A DNA stretch of 64,000 nucleotides, taken from assembly GCA_039602395.1 (NCBI GenBank), contig JBCNJP010000017.1:97502713-97566712 (forward strand), in the 5' to 3' direction. Shown piece after piece: positions 12,589 to 23,448 of this stretch. Origin of the DNA: Deinandra increscens subsp. villosa. Its lineage: Eukaryota > Streptophyta > Magnoliopsida > Asterales > Asteraceae. Position numbers and translations under genes: made by a program. Positions within the stretch are counted from its first letter, which is position 1. Each line of letters begins with the position of its first letter. The notes below the pieces were generated by a model. The model ran no database searches, was not told where the DNA came from, and saw only the letters and a program-made list of their open reading frames with translations.

Positions 12589-13161
12589 ATTTTGTTCTAC
12601 ACACTCTCTAATGTAATGATATCTTAGATTAATATGATTTGATCTACCATGAAACACTGGATTTTTAATAAGAGCTATGGCTGATTTATTGTCTACCAGT
12701 AACTCAACTGGTTTATGCTCTTTCCTTGTTAACCCTTTCAACAGATTTTTTAACCAAACAGCTTGACAGGCAACTACATTTGCTGCAACAAACTCAGCTT
12801 CACAACTGGACAAAGTTACAATTTTATGCTTCTGTGAGTACTAACTAACTGCTGACCCATTGTAGAATAATATATTTACTAATGTGCTCTTCCCATCATC
12901 ATTATTCACAATATGATTGCAGTCATTGAACCCAATTAAGGTCTGCCCATATTGCCCTTGTACTTCACCCCTGGTATACTTTAGCCCATAATCCATTGTA
13001 CCTTTTACATATCTTATGATGTGCTTTACTGCCTTCAGATGAGCTTCCTTTGGGTTTTCCATAAACCTGCTTACAAAACCAACAGCAAAACATATGTCTG
13101 GTCTGGTTTGGGTCAAGTACCTAAGAGATCCAATCAACTTCCTATAGAGACTGGCTTCCAC
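12589..13161 (-). pseudogene. Copia 1 RNase H and RT C-terminal part
   Basis: The piece at 12841-13161 holds the segment LTQTRPDICFAVGFVSRFM typical of the copia RT/RNase H linker. The piece at 12589-12813 contains SSCEAEFVAANVVACQAVWL and VDNKSAIAL, the copia RNase H core. A frame break near 12814-12840 separates them. The domain ends at the G1 target site. It would degrade the RNA strand of the RNA:DNA hybrid in the particle. Confidence 0.85.
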
Positions 13162-13164
13162 ATC

Positions 13165-14304
13165 CTATCCACCCTCTTCTTTATTCAATCTTAGACCAAA
13201 TTCCATAGGAATCTTAGTTGCATTGCAATCCTCTAAACCTGCAAGCTTGACTATTTTCTTAGCATATGCTGACTGTTTGATAACAATTCCATCCTTCATC
13301 TGACTTACTTCAATGCCTAAATAGTAACACAGCAATCCTAAGTCAGTCATTTGAAATTTCTCTTGCATTTCTACTCTAAACCTGTTAATTTCTTCCTGAT
13401 CACTTCCTGTTATCAACAAATCATCAACATACACCCCTAGGTAGATACATGTCCTGTTCTTAACCCTTGTATAGACAGCTGACTCATGCTTACATCTTCT
13501 AAATCCCAAAACTTTTAAAACGTCGTCAAGTTTCATATTCCAAGCTCTAGGAGCTTGCTTCAACCCATAGAGGGCCTTTTCCAACCTATACACCTTATGT
13601 TTTTGTCCTTTCCTAACATACCCTTCATGTTGTCTAACAAAGACAATTTCCTTTAGATCACCATGTAGAAAAGCTGCTTTAACATCTAAATGGTACACTT
13701 TCCAGTTCATCATAGCAGCATATGACAAAAGTAACCTTATAGTTTCTATCTTGGCCACAGGAGCAAAAACTTCCTCATAATCTACCCCTAGTTGGTGGAC
13801 ATAACCCTTAGAAACTAACCTGGCCTTATACTTAGTAATGTTTCCTTTTTCATCCTTTTTGATCTTAAACAACCACTTGAGACCTATTGGTTTATGTCCC
13901 TTAGGTAAATCAGTAAGATACCATGTCCTATTTTCCTCAATTGCATTAATTTCTTCCTTCATAGCACTTTTCCACTCAATACTCTTAATGGCATCTCTAA
14001 ACTGAATAGGTTCCTCCTCCTGAATTAACAAGAGCTCAACTTGATCACTCATTTCCTGTCTATGTTCAAGTTGTCTTAGCCTATTGTCTAGGAAAAAAAT
14101 CCTTAAGATGTGCAGGAACATAAGTCTTTCTACCTGACTTCCTAGAAATTCCTTATATGCCCTGACCCATTCCTTCATTCTGGTCAGTTTCATGATCATC
14201 TTGATCATTCTCAACCTCTTCCTGTAATTCCTGCACCACCTCTTCATTAGAGGACTCCACTTGGCCTTCCACAGTGACATCAACCTTAGGTTCCCTTGAA
14301 ACAA
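13165..14304 (-). pseudogene. Copia 1 reverse transcriptase
   Basis: A 379-codon minus-strand frame. It contains the copia RT start (KSAMKEEINAIEENRTW), KARLVSKGY, FAPVAKIETIRLLL, the LDVKAAFLHG motif with a catalytic Asp, YGLKQAPRAWN, and an intact active site YVDDLL. About 120 N-terminal residues are the poorly conserved linker after integrase. The core looks undamaged, but it is cut off from the integrase and RNase H frames, so no full polyprotein can be made. Confidence 0.9.
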
Positions 14305-14371
14305 CTATACTCTCCCACTGCTCATTTACTTCTGAATTATCTACTGGCTGCTTCCAATTCCATTTTCTATT

Positions 14372-15372
14372 TTATTCAAACCTCACATCCCTACTCACAA
14401 CAATTTTACCCTTGTTAACATCATACATCCTATGTGTTTTACTACCTACTTGTGTTCCCAAATACAACATAGGGACACTTCTATCCTCAAGTTTCTTCAA
14501 TCCTGGTTTGACAACTTTAACATGTCCTACACACCCAAACACGCTTAAGTGCTGTAAATTAGGATTTTTTCCCTTCACAAGTTCATATGGAGTATGCTTG
14601 CCTAAGGACTTAGTTGGCAACCTATTAAGTATATACACTGAGTGTCTCACAGCCTCTCCCCAATATTCATCAGGAACACACATGGCGTTAAGAATACTTC
14701 TAGTCATGTTTAATGTGGTCCTATTTCTCCTTTCCACACTCCCATTTTGTTGAGGTGAGTATGGAGCCGTTAGCTGCCTATTTATACCACTCTCACTGCA
14801 CAATAGTTCAAACTCCTTGGAGGTAAACTCTCCCCCCTATATGACCTTAGTGACTTAATCTTTGTCCCTGACTTACCTTCAACTTCAGCTTTAAACATTC
14901 TAAACACACTAAGAGCCTGATCCTTAGTTTTAATCAAGTATACCCACATAAACTTAATATAATCATCTAAAAGAAGAATCATGTACCTATTTCCTGCACT
15001 TGTGGCAGGTGTTATGGGTCCACATAGGTCCATAGATACTAATTTAAGAGGGCTCTTAGTCTTATACTTGGACTCTTTGGGAAATGATTGCCTTGATTGT
15101 TTACCAGCCATGCAAGCATCACATATTTGAGAGGTATTCTTTATTTTAGGCACACCTGTTACTAATTTAAACTTAGTCATGTCTTCTAATGCCTGAAAAT
15201 TCACATGACCCAACCTCCCATGCCATAACCACTCGAATTCACTTATTCTGCTTAGAAAACACATTGGGGAGCATGTTTTTAAACTGATTTTATACAGCTT
15301 ATTTGGGGCCCTTTTAACTTTCATTAAAAGGTTCCTATTGTCCTCATATAACCATAAACAATCATCTCTCAT
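14372..15372 (-). pseudogene. Copia 1 integrase
   Basis: Two overlapping frames. The N-terminal part (14782-15372) has the zinc-binding pattern H-x4-H plus CDAC (WHGRLGHVN, ICDACMAGKQ) and the first catalytic Asp in LVSMDLCGP. The second conserved Asp is replaced: the sequence reads LRSYRG where the family has LRSDxGG, followed by a 1-base frameshift in a G run near 14845. The C-terminal part (14372-14803) has the catalytic Glu region and YILNRLPTKSLG. Strand transfer is therefore unlikely. Confidence 0.85.
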
Positions 15373-15604
15373 TACAACCTCACAACCCTTTTCAGTTGCT
15401 TATCCTAAACTTAATACACTCGAATTCACTTATTCTGCTTAGAAAACACATTGGGGAGCATGTTTTTAAACTGATTTTATACAACCTATTTGGGGCCCTT
15501 TTAACTTTCATTAAAAAGGTTCCTATTGTCCTCATATAACCATAAACAATCATCTCTCATTACAACCTCACAACCCTTTTCAGTTGCTTGTCCTAAACTT
15601 AATA
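15231..15604. repeat. 187-bp tandem duplication in copia 1
   Basis: 15231-15417 is repeated at 15418-15604 with few differences. 187 is not a multiple of 3, so the duplication also frameshifts the gag-pre-integrase region. The same minus-strand residues (MRDDCLWLYEDNRNL) are read in both copies. Confidence 0.9.
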
Positions 15605-15619
15605 CACTGCTCCTTAGGC

Positions 15620-16036
15620 TGGGTATGTAGTAGACATCTGTTAGGACCCTTTGCTCATCAGTTCTACCTTGTAAAATAACTGAGCCCATGCCCTTTATAT
15701 ATATACCCTTGTCCCATCCCCAAACCTGACATTTCCACATATATTTTTGTTTAGATTAGAAAAATGAGAGAATGTACCTGTCATGTGATTAGATGCTCCA
15801 TTGTCTAGATACCATATGACCTCTTCATTACTGCCTGCATCAGTGTAGTTTCCTGGTAATACTCCAGCTTCATTCAAATACACTACCTCCTCATGTTCCT
15901 TTTCCATTGAGATCATCAAGAGGGTAGGTTCATCATTCAAATCTTGAGTCAAATTTACTTCCTGATCTTTCACCTTTAACTTTGTGCACTCACTAGCATA
16001 GTGACCCATTTTATCACACTTGAAACACCTAATTTT
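15620..16036 (-). pseudogene. Copia 1 zinc knuckle and aspartic protease
   Basis: The minus strand shows a CCHC knuckle (CFKCDKMGHYASEC) near 15990-16030. It is followed about 70 residues later by the copia protease active site WYLDNGASNHMTG (D-N-G-A-S-x-H-M), then the GDGT flap-like motif. The protease would cut the gag-pol polyprotein. The frame continues into the duplicated region. Confidence 0.85.
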
Positions 16037-16866
16037 TTATTTGTCTTTCTTGGGTCTGCCATCCTGCCTTTTACCATTTTCATTGCCCTTTTGCTTAGTT
16101 CTTTCCTTTTCAAAACTGTGTGATTCTTCATCTTGTAACTTGGTACCTTTATTCTTGTCCCACTTTCCTTTTGATTTGAAGTCCTTTTTCCTTGACTGCC
16201 ACTCAGAGTATGTGAGCAACAACTCTTGATCCTTAGCGGCAGCAATCTTCTGCTTCATACCGACCCTTTCTTCAAATTCCTTAAGCCTTCCAACAGCCTC
16301 TTGGAAATCCATTGTATCCAAATCCATGAATTGTTCAATGGAGGCTACTATATGAAGAAATTTCTCTGGTACAGACTCAAGTAACTTCTTGACCAATGTG
16401 GGGCTAATAGGGATCCAAGATCAGCAGACCTAGTGGCTAATGCACTCAACTTGGCTGAGAAATCATCAATCGACTCACTATCTTTCATCCTCAAGGCATT
16501 ATACTCTGATCTCAGAGTCTTTAATCATGCCTTTTTAACCCTATCAATACCAACATACCTTGTTTTGATGGAGTTCTAGATTTCTTGACCCGATTCCAAA
16601 TTAGCCACTTGAATCACCAATTCCTCAGGTAATGACTGGAACAAGTAGGCGATTGCAGTGCTGTTTTTCTTAGGATCAACTTGTGCTCCTGCTGCCGGCT
16701 GAAAGACATCCCATAATCCGTGCACATTGAATATCGCCTTCAATTTCACGACCCAAATGGTGTAATTCGTTTGAGTTAATACTGGACACTGTAATAGAAT
16801 CGTTGTATAGTTTTCTCGAACAGTCTGCCGATTGCTTGCACCTCCATTATCACCCATTGCTTGCAA
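16037..16866 (-). pseudogene. Copia 1 gag
   Basis: 16576-16866 begins MQAMGDNGG and contains the copia gag start (LTQTNYTIWVVKLKAIF) and YLFQSLPEELVIQVA. 16037-16396 holds the UBN2-like middle part (KFLHIVASIEQFMDLD, AVGRLKEFEERVG) and a Lys-rich tail. The two are separated by stops near 16400-16575. Gag forms the virus-like particle. Confidence 0.82.
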
Positions 16867-17010
16867 TCTTGGTCGTTGAGGCGATGACCTTCGAGGTGAC
16901 GTCAGTAGTCGATGAATTGTTTCCGCGGTTCACCAGAGGATCACAGATCCCCTTTTCCTTTATGAACACCTAGTTCTTCAAATTCGAATTGGGATCACCT
17001 TCTCCTTGAA

Positions 17011-17024
17011 GCTCTGATACCAAA
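17011..17024 (-). other. Copia 1 primer-binding site
   Basis: The minus strand reads TTTGGTATCAGAGC just inside the LTR. It is the tRNA-Met type site and the start of minus-strand cDNA synthesis. Confidence 0.88.
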
Positions 17025-17230
17025 TGAAGATGTAATTTGAAGAATAACAACTCAAAACATATGAAGGAAATTTTTATTGAATGAATTCGATTAGATTTAC
17101 ATACAGTTCTTAACAACATTTTATACTAATCACCTCTAACAACTTAATATCAGAAATTTATAACAGAATTAAAGACATTTACAGATTTACACACAGTTCT
17201 TAACAACATTTAATACTGATCACCTTGCCA
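17025..17230 (-). repeat. Copia 1 5' LTR (outer limit uncertain)
   Basis: The LTR begins (plus coordinates) with TG next to the primer site. Two outer limits are possible. One is 17141, where the minus strand starts TGTTAGAGG, a typical copia LTR start. The other is about 17230, because 17088-17135 is repeated in diverged form at 17182-17227 (both contain CAGTTCTTAACAACATTT), as if the first ~50 bp of the LTR were duplicated. The partner LTR lies in the gap, so the limit cannot be settled here. Confidence 0.6.
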
Positions 17231-17238
17231 CATGTCTT

Positions 17239-17523
17239 CTAAACTTGACTTAACTTCATTTTACTAACACAGTGTCTCTTTTTCCCAGCCATTGAGGCCA
17301 ACTCACGAAGGACTCCCGCAGCTTTCTTTAGAACTTGTGACATATCTTTCTCTCTCCTTTTACGCTCTGCATTGTCGTTAGCTAGTGCACAGTCCTTCTT
17401 TACGAGTGCCGACATGACGGGGGATCCCACACTGGGTTGGGTGGCGCCGTGGTTGGCGTGTGACAATAACCATACCAAGAAAGAAAACATTCCAAACTTA
17501 AGTATACCAACCAACTTAACCAT
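17239..17523 (-). CDS. Hypothetical small protein, possible signal peptide
   Basis: A 94-codon ATG-started minus-strand frame. It begins with a hydrophobic stretch, LVGILKFGMFSFLVWLLS, that could be a signal peptide. A short polar linker and a basic, probably helical segment (residues ~45-90, rich in Lys/Arg/Glu) follow. I do not recognise a family. It abuts the copia 1 LTR, and its upstream side holds a hAT element about 170 bp away. It could be a real small secreted protein, an exon of a larger gene, or chance. Confidence 0.25.
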   Translation of the reverse strand: MVKLVGILKFGMFSFLVWLLSHANHGATQPSVGSPVMSALVKKDCALANDNAERKRREKDMSQVLKKAAGVLRELASMAGKKRHCVSKMKLSQV

Positions 17524-17698
17524 CAATCCTTTGATTTTACTTGCAACTCGCTAGAGTCAATAGTCATGTATCATCAACCAAAAAGTTAACAATCATAGAA
17601 ATTGTCGAAACACTCAAGATATATATGTATACTCAAACTCAAGGTCCTAACTAATCAAAATTAGATTCAATGACATATGAAAAGACATTCATACATAA

Positions 17699-18231
17699 CA
17701 GTGGCGGATCCAGAAAAAATTTCCAGGGGTAGCGTTTAATTTATTTTGCTGAGACTAACGGGGGTTCGGGGGCAGCGCCCCTGAGAGAAGCGGGGTCCAA
17801 GGCACGGAGCCCTTGGTTGGGGTCGAAAGTGCTTCATAAAGAATGCATTAAAAATTCAATAAAAAAATGCATTAAGTTAAATTTGAGGGGCAAAAATATG
17901 TCAGCTTCCAAAAGTCGATGGAGTCTTATTATCTGCTCCATTTGTTTCACTTCACCCCCTATACTTACAGGTTATATTTTAAAATGCAAAAACTTATTAG
18001 TTGTTCGGTTTTAAATAATTAGCGGACGTTTTGATCATATTTTCATCTCGGGATTTAAATAAAAATCATAAAATGTTTTGAGGGGTAGCATAACATAGTT
18101 TTAGGGGTAGCGAAATATTCGTTTCAGGGGTAACGAAATACCGAAAACCTAAAAAAAGAAAAATTACACATCGCCGTAAAAGTTGAGGGGTAGCGGGCGC
18201 TACCCCTCCTCTATATATAGGTCCGCCCCTG
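17699..18231. mobile_element. Non-autonomous hAT element (533 bp)
   Basis: The ends are CAGTGGCGGATCC and, inverted, CAGGGGCGGACCT. Imperfect terminal inverted repeats of about 13 bp are flanked by an 8-bp target duplication, ATACATAA / ATACATAT (17691-17698, 18232-18239; 7 of 8 match). TIRs starting CAG with an 8-bp duplication are typical of hAT. There is no transposase frame. Inside are a GC-rich hairpin module (17761-17820) and repeated AGGGGTAGCG words. Confidence 0.82.
17761..17820. repeat. GC-rich hairpin module in the hAT element
   Basis: GGTTCGGGGGCAGCGCCC, then GCGGGGTCCAAGG and a self-complementary CCAAGG/CCTTGG. The same module, more elaborate, is in element M at 44777-44866. GC content is far above the surroundings. 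Confidence 0.6.
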
Positions 18232-18239
18232 ATACATAT

Positions 18240-18696
18240 CATAAAGATAAAAATCATCACTTTACTAAAATCATCACATACTCTAAGTAAAAAATCAACA
18301 CATGAAGTCAAGCATAGTTAAGATTCACATCTTCCTAGAAGATAATAGAAAACTAGCATAGCATATTCAAATTTACATACATAATTATGCAATACATCAT
18401 CTCAATTTGAGAATAATAAATAAATAGCTCATTGAATGTAATTAAACTCAAACCAAATGTCTTCACGTCTTCTTTAATCTTCAATATTCAATAAAACTAA
18501 CCTCCAAAAGCTTTCAAGAACCCCATTCTGCCTTAAAATGTTGTCTTTAGTGGTAAAAATGTGCAAAGATGAAAACTTGGCTGTCAACTCTTATTTAAAT
18601 ATTAAATTTTTGGTTTTCTCTGCTGGTCAGATAATGAGAAACGACGGTTGCTACAGGCTGTGACAATGCCAAAATTTGCAACAGTCAATGAATCAT
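18240..18696. other. AT-rich stretch, nothing recognised
   Basis: No ORF with recognisable content and no clear repeat structure. It lies between the hAT element and the first copy of the segmental duplication. Confidence 0.4.
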
Positions 18697-18944
18697 TAAA
18701 AGTGAACTACCGACGTATTCACAATGGGATGTGGTGGTGGTAATGGGCCATGAAATGTCTTAAAGTCTATGTCATTTTGACTTATCTTCAACTTTTCATC
18801 AACCTACGTCAATCCTCCGGCCGTAAATATGCTCAAGTTCTTCAAATCAACTTTAACACCTGTAAAAACAGACATTAAACTGTGACAAAACATATAATAC
18901 CTATTAAAAATGTAAGGAAAACATACTAATCATCATCATCATAC

Positions 18945-19080
18945 TCAGTATATCCCACCAATAGCAAAGCTAAGGAAAGGTCTGAGGAGTTTAAGATGTA
19001 GACAGCCTTACCTCTATCCCGTAGGAATAGAGATGCTGCTTCCAGTGAGACCCGCTGCTCCGAGTTTTGCATCAAGCCTT
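18945..19080. repeat. SINE-like block (copy 1)
   Basis: The words AGATGTAGACAGCCTTACCTC, split by a few bases from GTAGGAATAGAGATGCTGCTTCC, resemble a sequence common in plant SINEs. I rely on memory for that resemblance. No A/B box or target duplication was resolved. The same block is in copy 2 at ~28445-28575. Confidence 0.35.
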
Positions 19081-19529
19081 GGACATAAGACACATAACAC
19101 TCAGCAAATCGGGATAAAAACCGATTGGTGCATGTACCGGCCATTTGTCTTCCGGCATGATGCATGGTTAAACGTCCATCACTTTTTAAAGTTATTTTTA
19201 TGAAATTAGTAAAATAACGTTAAATTAGTGCAATTTCATGTTTGACCCCAATGGCCCACACATGTATATACATTATATGCGCACACTATAAGCGGGACAC
19301 GCAAAAAAAATACTAAAACATGAGTAATTTAGTGCACATAAAAAACTCATGAAATGCGGCTTCAAAACACAACCAGATAACCTCAAACGATCAGAGCTCG
19401 ATAGCACTAAGTCTGGACTCAAATTTGATAGCAAATTAGGGCTAATTCTTGATTTTGTAGGTTTTACCCAACCAAACGCTAAACAGGCCGTCTATCATAA
19501 AAAGAGGCTCATAATGCTTAGCCTTAGAC

Positions 19530-20163
19530 ATATATGTTTTCTTTTGAACAACGATTCCATTAAACACCGAAGGGAACACCGGCCAACAAGGCACTAGAGC
19601 CGGCCCCAAACAAGAACAAAGGGAATTACATTAGAAATTAAAACAACACCAATCTTTCCACTCCACACACCACTCCTTAGCCCTACTATTCACCCACATG
19701 AAGCTCAAAGCTTTAACATCTGCCACAATGCTGTCCATTCTAGGCTTTCTACCGTTGAGAACAAGATCATTCATGCAGCGCCAAATCGTCCATACCATGG
19801 TCCTTATAACAACATCCACCAAGAAATCCTTGGACTTCTTAACCGCACCCCCTGGAATATCTATCAGAAAATCTTTGACATTGAAAATTAGGAGAGAAGG
19901 CACCTTACACCATTGAGAAATGATCGACCACAGCAGAGCACTCCACTCGCATTCAGCGAAGATGTGGAACTCAAATTTCAAAATCGGCTCACAAAACAGG
20001 CAACACACAGATGTGTGGTTAACGCCCCGAATGATCAAACCCAGGTTCCAAAACAGTCGATTTCATCAAAGCAGTTGTCATACCTTTCGCGAAAAACTCC
20101 GACGTCCCGTCTCCAATCCACCGGCTATCCTCCCATTTAAAAAGGTTGATATTCTTCTTCCTC
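19530..20163 (-). mobile_element. 5'-truncated LINE, zf-RVT end, with target duplication
   Basis: A LINE 3' fragment on the minus strand flanked by a 9-bp duplication GCCTTAGAC (19521-19529, 20164-20172). The related empty site is in duplication copy 2 near 29880. Coding residues from 20163 down to 19631 include FKWEDSRWIGDGTSEFF and the zinc cluster CCLFC...HIFAEC of the zf-RVT domain that follows LINE reverse transcriptase. The A-rich tail is near 19531-19550. 5' truncation with a target duplication is the normal outcome of target-primed reverse transcription. Confidence 0.85.
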
Positions 20164-20249
20164 GCCTTAGACGGATATGTGACGATGGATTGAATTTTTT
20201 GAATAAAGGTGAGTGTCTCTTTGTAGTTAACAATAAACAATAAGCATCT

Positions 20250-20533
20250 TTTTTGAACGGCAATCGCTTAAACGGGCAAAACGCCTAGCAAGAAGCTAGA
20301 CGCGCCAAACAAAACACATTACAAGGTAAAAGCAACCCAATCCTCCAAAGAGGGAGAATGGAGTTTACTAAGATTTACATACCACGCAAAACTCCAATAC
20401 TTAATATCCAATATCACCCGGTGAAGCGAAGGGATACTGTCATTAAAGATACACCCATTGCGCTCCAACCAAATCAGCCACAAGCTCGTAAGGATGATAG
20501 TGTTAATCGCCATGCACTTCCAAGGGGGGGCGA
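20250..20533 (-). mobile_element. Second LINE 3' fragment, same family
   Basis: The minus strand encodes INTIILTSLWLIWLERN and a C-terminus ending ...LEDWVAFTL, typical of the last part of plant LINE ORF2, then a short 3' UTR and a 6-A tail at 20250. The 3' UTR resembles that of the neighbouring LINE. On the right it stops where TGTGACAACCCG of the next block begins, so it is probably cut by that element. No target duplication was found. Confidence 0.7.
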
Positions 20534-22934
20534 TGTGACAACCCGTAAGTTTCCTAAGTCCAAAACCTCGTTTAATTACGTGCTTATCTGTTAATTGTGC
20601 ATAAAATCTAGGTTTGTTAACTTAGATAACATATTATGCCAACCTCTTGATAGTCTTGACGTGACCCTACGGTAAAACGATAACCCAACCACCTTAAAAC
20701 GGTAAATTAATATTGTTGTTATCGATGGAACTTCAATAATAAAAAGATAGAATAAAATATATATTTTATTTATCATTTCCGTCACCTTTGTAGTATAACT
20801 AATATACGTATCAACTTGTAAACCCGAACGTTTAATATTTACGGGAGAAACCAATACGTAGAAAATATTAACCATATAATCTAGAAACTTAACCGTTTTC
20901 GTTAAATAATTATTTAACGTGTCGTATGACTTTTTTTTATAAAAATAAAATATTTTTATCTAGACTTTACTATAGATCATCACCCGTATCAAAATCTCAA
21001 GACCAAAGCTCACCGAAAATATTCACTCGTTAATCGCATTTATTCACGATAAAAAACCGAACCAAACCATTTCGTTTATTTAAAAACCAAACCGCCACCT
21101 TTGCATGTTTTTTGCATGAGACTCGATCACCCGACACCCGACACCCGACCACCACCGCCGGCCACCACCTTCGGCCACCTAACCACCGCCGCCCTCCATG
21201 CAACCGGCCCCACCCCCATGCAAGAGAATCACGAACATTCTCCACACCATACCTCATCATCACCCCTACCTTTCACCACTTACACACTCCACCACCACTT
21301 TACCAATCCATCACCTCACCATCAACCCTCTCCCTCACCCATCCCTTGACCGAAAATCAGCCCCCTCCCTCTCTCTCTTGCGGTTCACGAGAACAACAAC
21401 AACAACAACAACACACACACACACTTGTTGTTTTAAACACCCAAACCAAACAACACTCCCACTCTTTCTCTTGACTAACCCAACCCGTAACCCCCTTTCC
21501 CCTTGAGCCGGCCCACGAGCAAACCAAACACCCCCTTTGGTTCTTTCTTTTCTTTCCACCATATATAAACACATTTACACACACTTTCTCATTTGTGAAA
21601 TCCTAATCCAAGAACACCTCCCACCACCTCTCCCTCACTCTCTCAACCGTCTCTCTCTCTACTCTCTCTCTAGTTTTCGGCCAAGAACAAGCAAGTAGAA
21701 GGAGATCCAAGCCACTAGCAAGCATCATCTTCACCATTTCATCTCTTTATCTTGAAAACCTTTCAAGATCAAGTAAGTTTCATGGATTTCTTTCAAGTTC
21801 ATCTCACTAGATCATGATTCCTTACTCATTTCCATGATCCATTCACTCCCTAGAACAAGTCTTGATGATTATGATGATCTTTGGTTCATAAAAGTCTAGA
21901 AATATCTTAATCTTTGTTAATCTTTGCTAATGATGTTAGTTTACTAACTAGTTTCACATGAGAACTTGTTTCCCACGATTTGATGATGTGCTATGCCTTA
22001 GATTCTGTTTTTAGATGTTAATATGCCTAAACATGTAGATCCATGGCCTTAGAAATGCTAAACACACCTTAAACCATGTTTAAAGATCATAACTTAACTA
22101 GGTTTTTAGCCAAAAACTCAAGATCCGTTTTGGATAGATCCGAACCCTTAGGGACTCATTTTGACACTTTTGAAACAACTTTTGTGAAGGCACTTATCTT
22201 GGAAATGACCCTAAGTACCCCTAACTTGCAAAACATAAGCCGAAAAACCCTAAAAACGACCCCTCGGGCCAACTCCGAATTTTGAAGAATTTTTAGACTT
22301 TCCAACAGTAAACTTAGATACTTAGATGAGTGATAAAAAGTTGCTAAAAAGACCCCTTTTGATTTGAGCTAAAACTAGGTCAAAACCGGCTTTAAAACAT
22401 ACTTTTAACGGACCCGAAAACTCGTTTTTATAAAGTTATGCCAAATATTGTTTGAACTGATTTGGAAAACTTATTAGGACCTATCATGAATTAGGTTACC
22501 TTTACAAAGTGTTTGGATAATTTATCGGGCCTTAAAACTAGTCGCAGGGACAAAACTGTCAAAACTGGACGTGTACCGGCAAAACCGACACTTTAGGACT
22601 TCAAATACTAAAATTATATTTTCTGGAAATTCATTAATAAAAATAAGAATATTTTTATTATTAAAATTCTATTTCTAGTAATATTGAAAAATAACGCGAG
22701 TTTACAAATACCGGTGGAAACCGGGGTATTTCAGGCTTTTGCTACAAACGGTTTTTGTAAACAAAATTGAGCTCATATTTCAAAGTAATATTTATTAAAA
22801 TAAATATTCGCCTAAATCATTTTATAACATAGGAAAATCTTTATATATTTTGAGAATATATATAACTTTATTTTTCCGGAATGTTATCGATATTATATTA
22901 TTTATTGAAAATAAATAATTCCTAAAGCCTGTCC
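20534..22934. repeat. LTR-like block with TATA box (gypsy-type, solo or truncated)
   Basis: It begins TGTGACAACCCG, a start common in plant gypsy LTRs. It contains a canonical TATA box (21561-21569), followed by a pyrimidine-rich leader with (CT)n and, upstream, (CAA)n/(CA)n microsatellites (21393-21430). The GC-rich proline-coding-like frames at 21100-21500 are low-complexity. No partner LTR, primer site or target duplication was found. It may be a solo LTR or the promoter of a lost host gene. Confidence 0.4.
21561..21569 (+). promoter_or_regulatory. TATA box with pyrimidine-rich leader
   Basis: ATATATAAA followed 70-110 bases later by CT repeats, with GAGATCCAAGCC downstream. This looks like a plant transcription start. 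No ORF of note follows, which favours LTR origin. Confidence 0.4.
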
Positions 22935-23103
22935 GTTATCAACAATCACCTGGGTCCTGCTACTTTCTGCAATTGTCTCACAAGTCCTGCTACTTTTGCT
23001 CGAGGGATCTATACCCGCAGATTCCAATCCTCAAATGTGACAGCTCGAGGGATCTATACCCGCTCTCCACTCCTTCAAGTCGTCTCACAAGTCCTGCTAC
23101 TTT

Positions 23104-23448
23104 TGCTGCTTTATCTAGAGATCTTTGGCACTCTTGTCTTGGCCACCCTGGCATTTCTGTTATACGTACTTTAAATTCTCACAAACATATTGATGTTGGT
23201 TCTTTTTCGAATGATCATTTGTGTGAACCTTGTGTGTTAAGTAAGCATATTAAATTACCTTTCTCTGATTCTGTCACTAATACATATTTGCCATTTAATA
23301 TCATTCATAGTGATCTATGGACCTCACCGGTACTAAGCTCGGGAGGCCATCGATATTATGTCTTATTCCTTGATGATTATACAAACTATCTTTGGACCTT
23401 TCCCTTAACCAATAAATCACACGTCTTCTCAGTTTTCTACAACTTTTA
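23104..23448 (+). pseudogene. Copia 2 integrase, N-terminal half
   Basis: Contains WHSCLGHPG, CEPCVLSKH (the HHCC zinc-binding set) and the first catalytic Asp in NIIHSDLWTSP, then RYYVLFLDDYTNYLW. The frame is cut at 23449 by element S and resumes at 25394. Confidence 0.85.

Larger units (their letters stand above)
12584..17141 (-). mobile_element. Copia 1: Ty1/copia retrotransposon, interrupted by G1
   Basis: A minus-strand Ty1/copia element is readable in the order LTR (from 17025), primer site, gag, protease, integrase, RT, RNase H. G1 interrupts it inside RNase H. The last bases of RNase H reappear at 1236-1262, and the rest plus the 3' LTR must be in the gap. Frameshifts and stops separate the ORFs, a 187-bp tandem duplication breaks the region between protease and integrase, and the integrase has lost its second catalytic Asp, so it is not autonomous. 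The order PR-IN-RT-RH is diagnostic of copia. The outer LTR limit is 17141 or ~17230. Confidence 0.92.
18697..20249. repeat. Segmental duplication, copy 1
   Basis: Collinear with 28191-29960. Shared landmarks are CTACCGACGTATTCACAATG at the start, CAATCCTCCG, the SINE-like block, a block around 19360-19520, and GACGATGGATTGAATTTTTT near the end. Copy 1 carries a LINE insertion (19530-20163) absent from copy 2 and lacks the hAT element of copy 2. Divergence between copies is clearly higher than between the G1 LTRs, so the duplication is older than G1. Confidence 0.85.

Noticed and set aside
20520..20545. CAAGGGGGGGCGA before TGTGACAACCCG as a polypurine tract plus 3' LTR
   Set aside because: The purine run reads as LINE coding sequence on the minus strand, so the adjacency is probably chance. 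No partner LTR was found to the left.
21101..21584. Overlapping His/Pro/Thr-rich frames on both strands
   Set aside because: Low-complexity translation of CA/CCA-rich DNA and a CAA/CA microsatellite. No gene structure.
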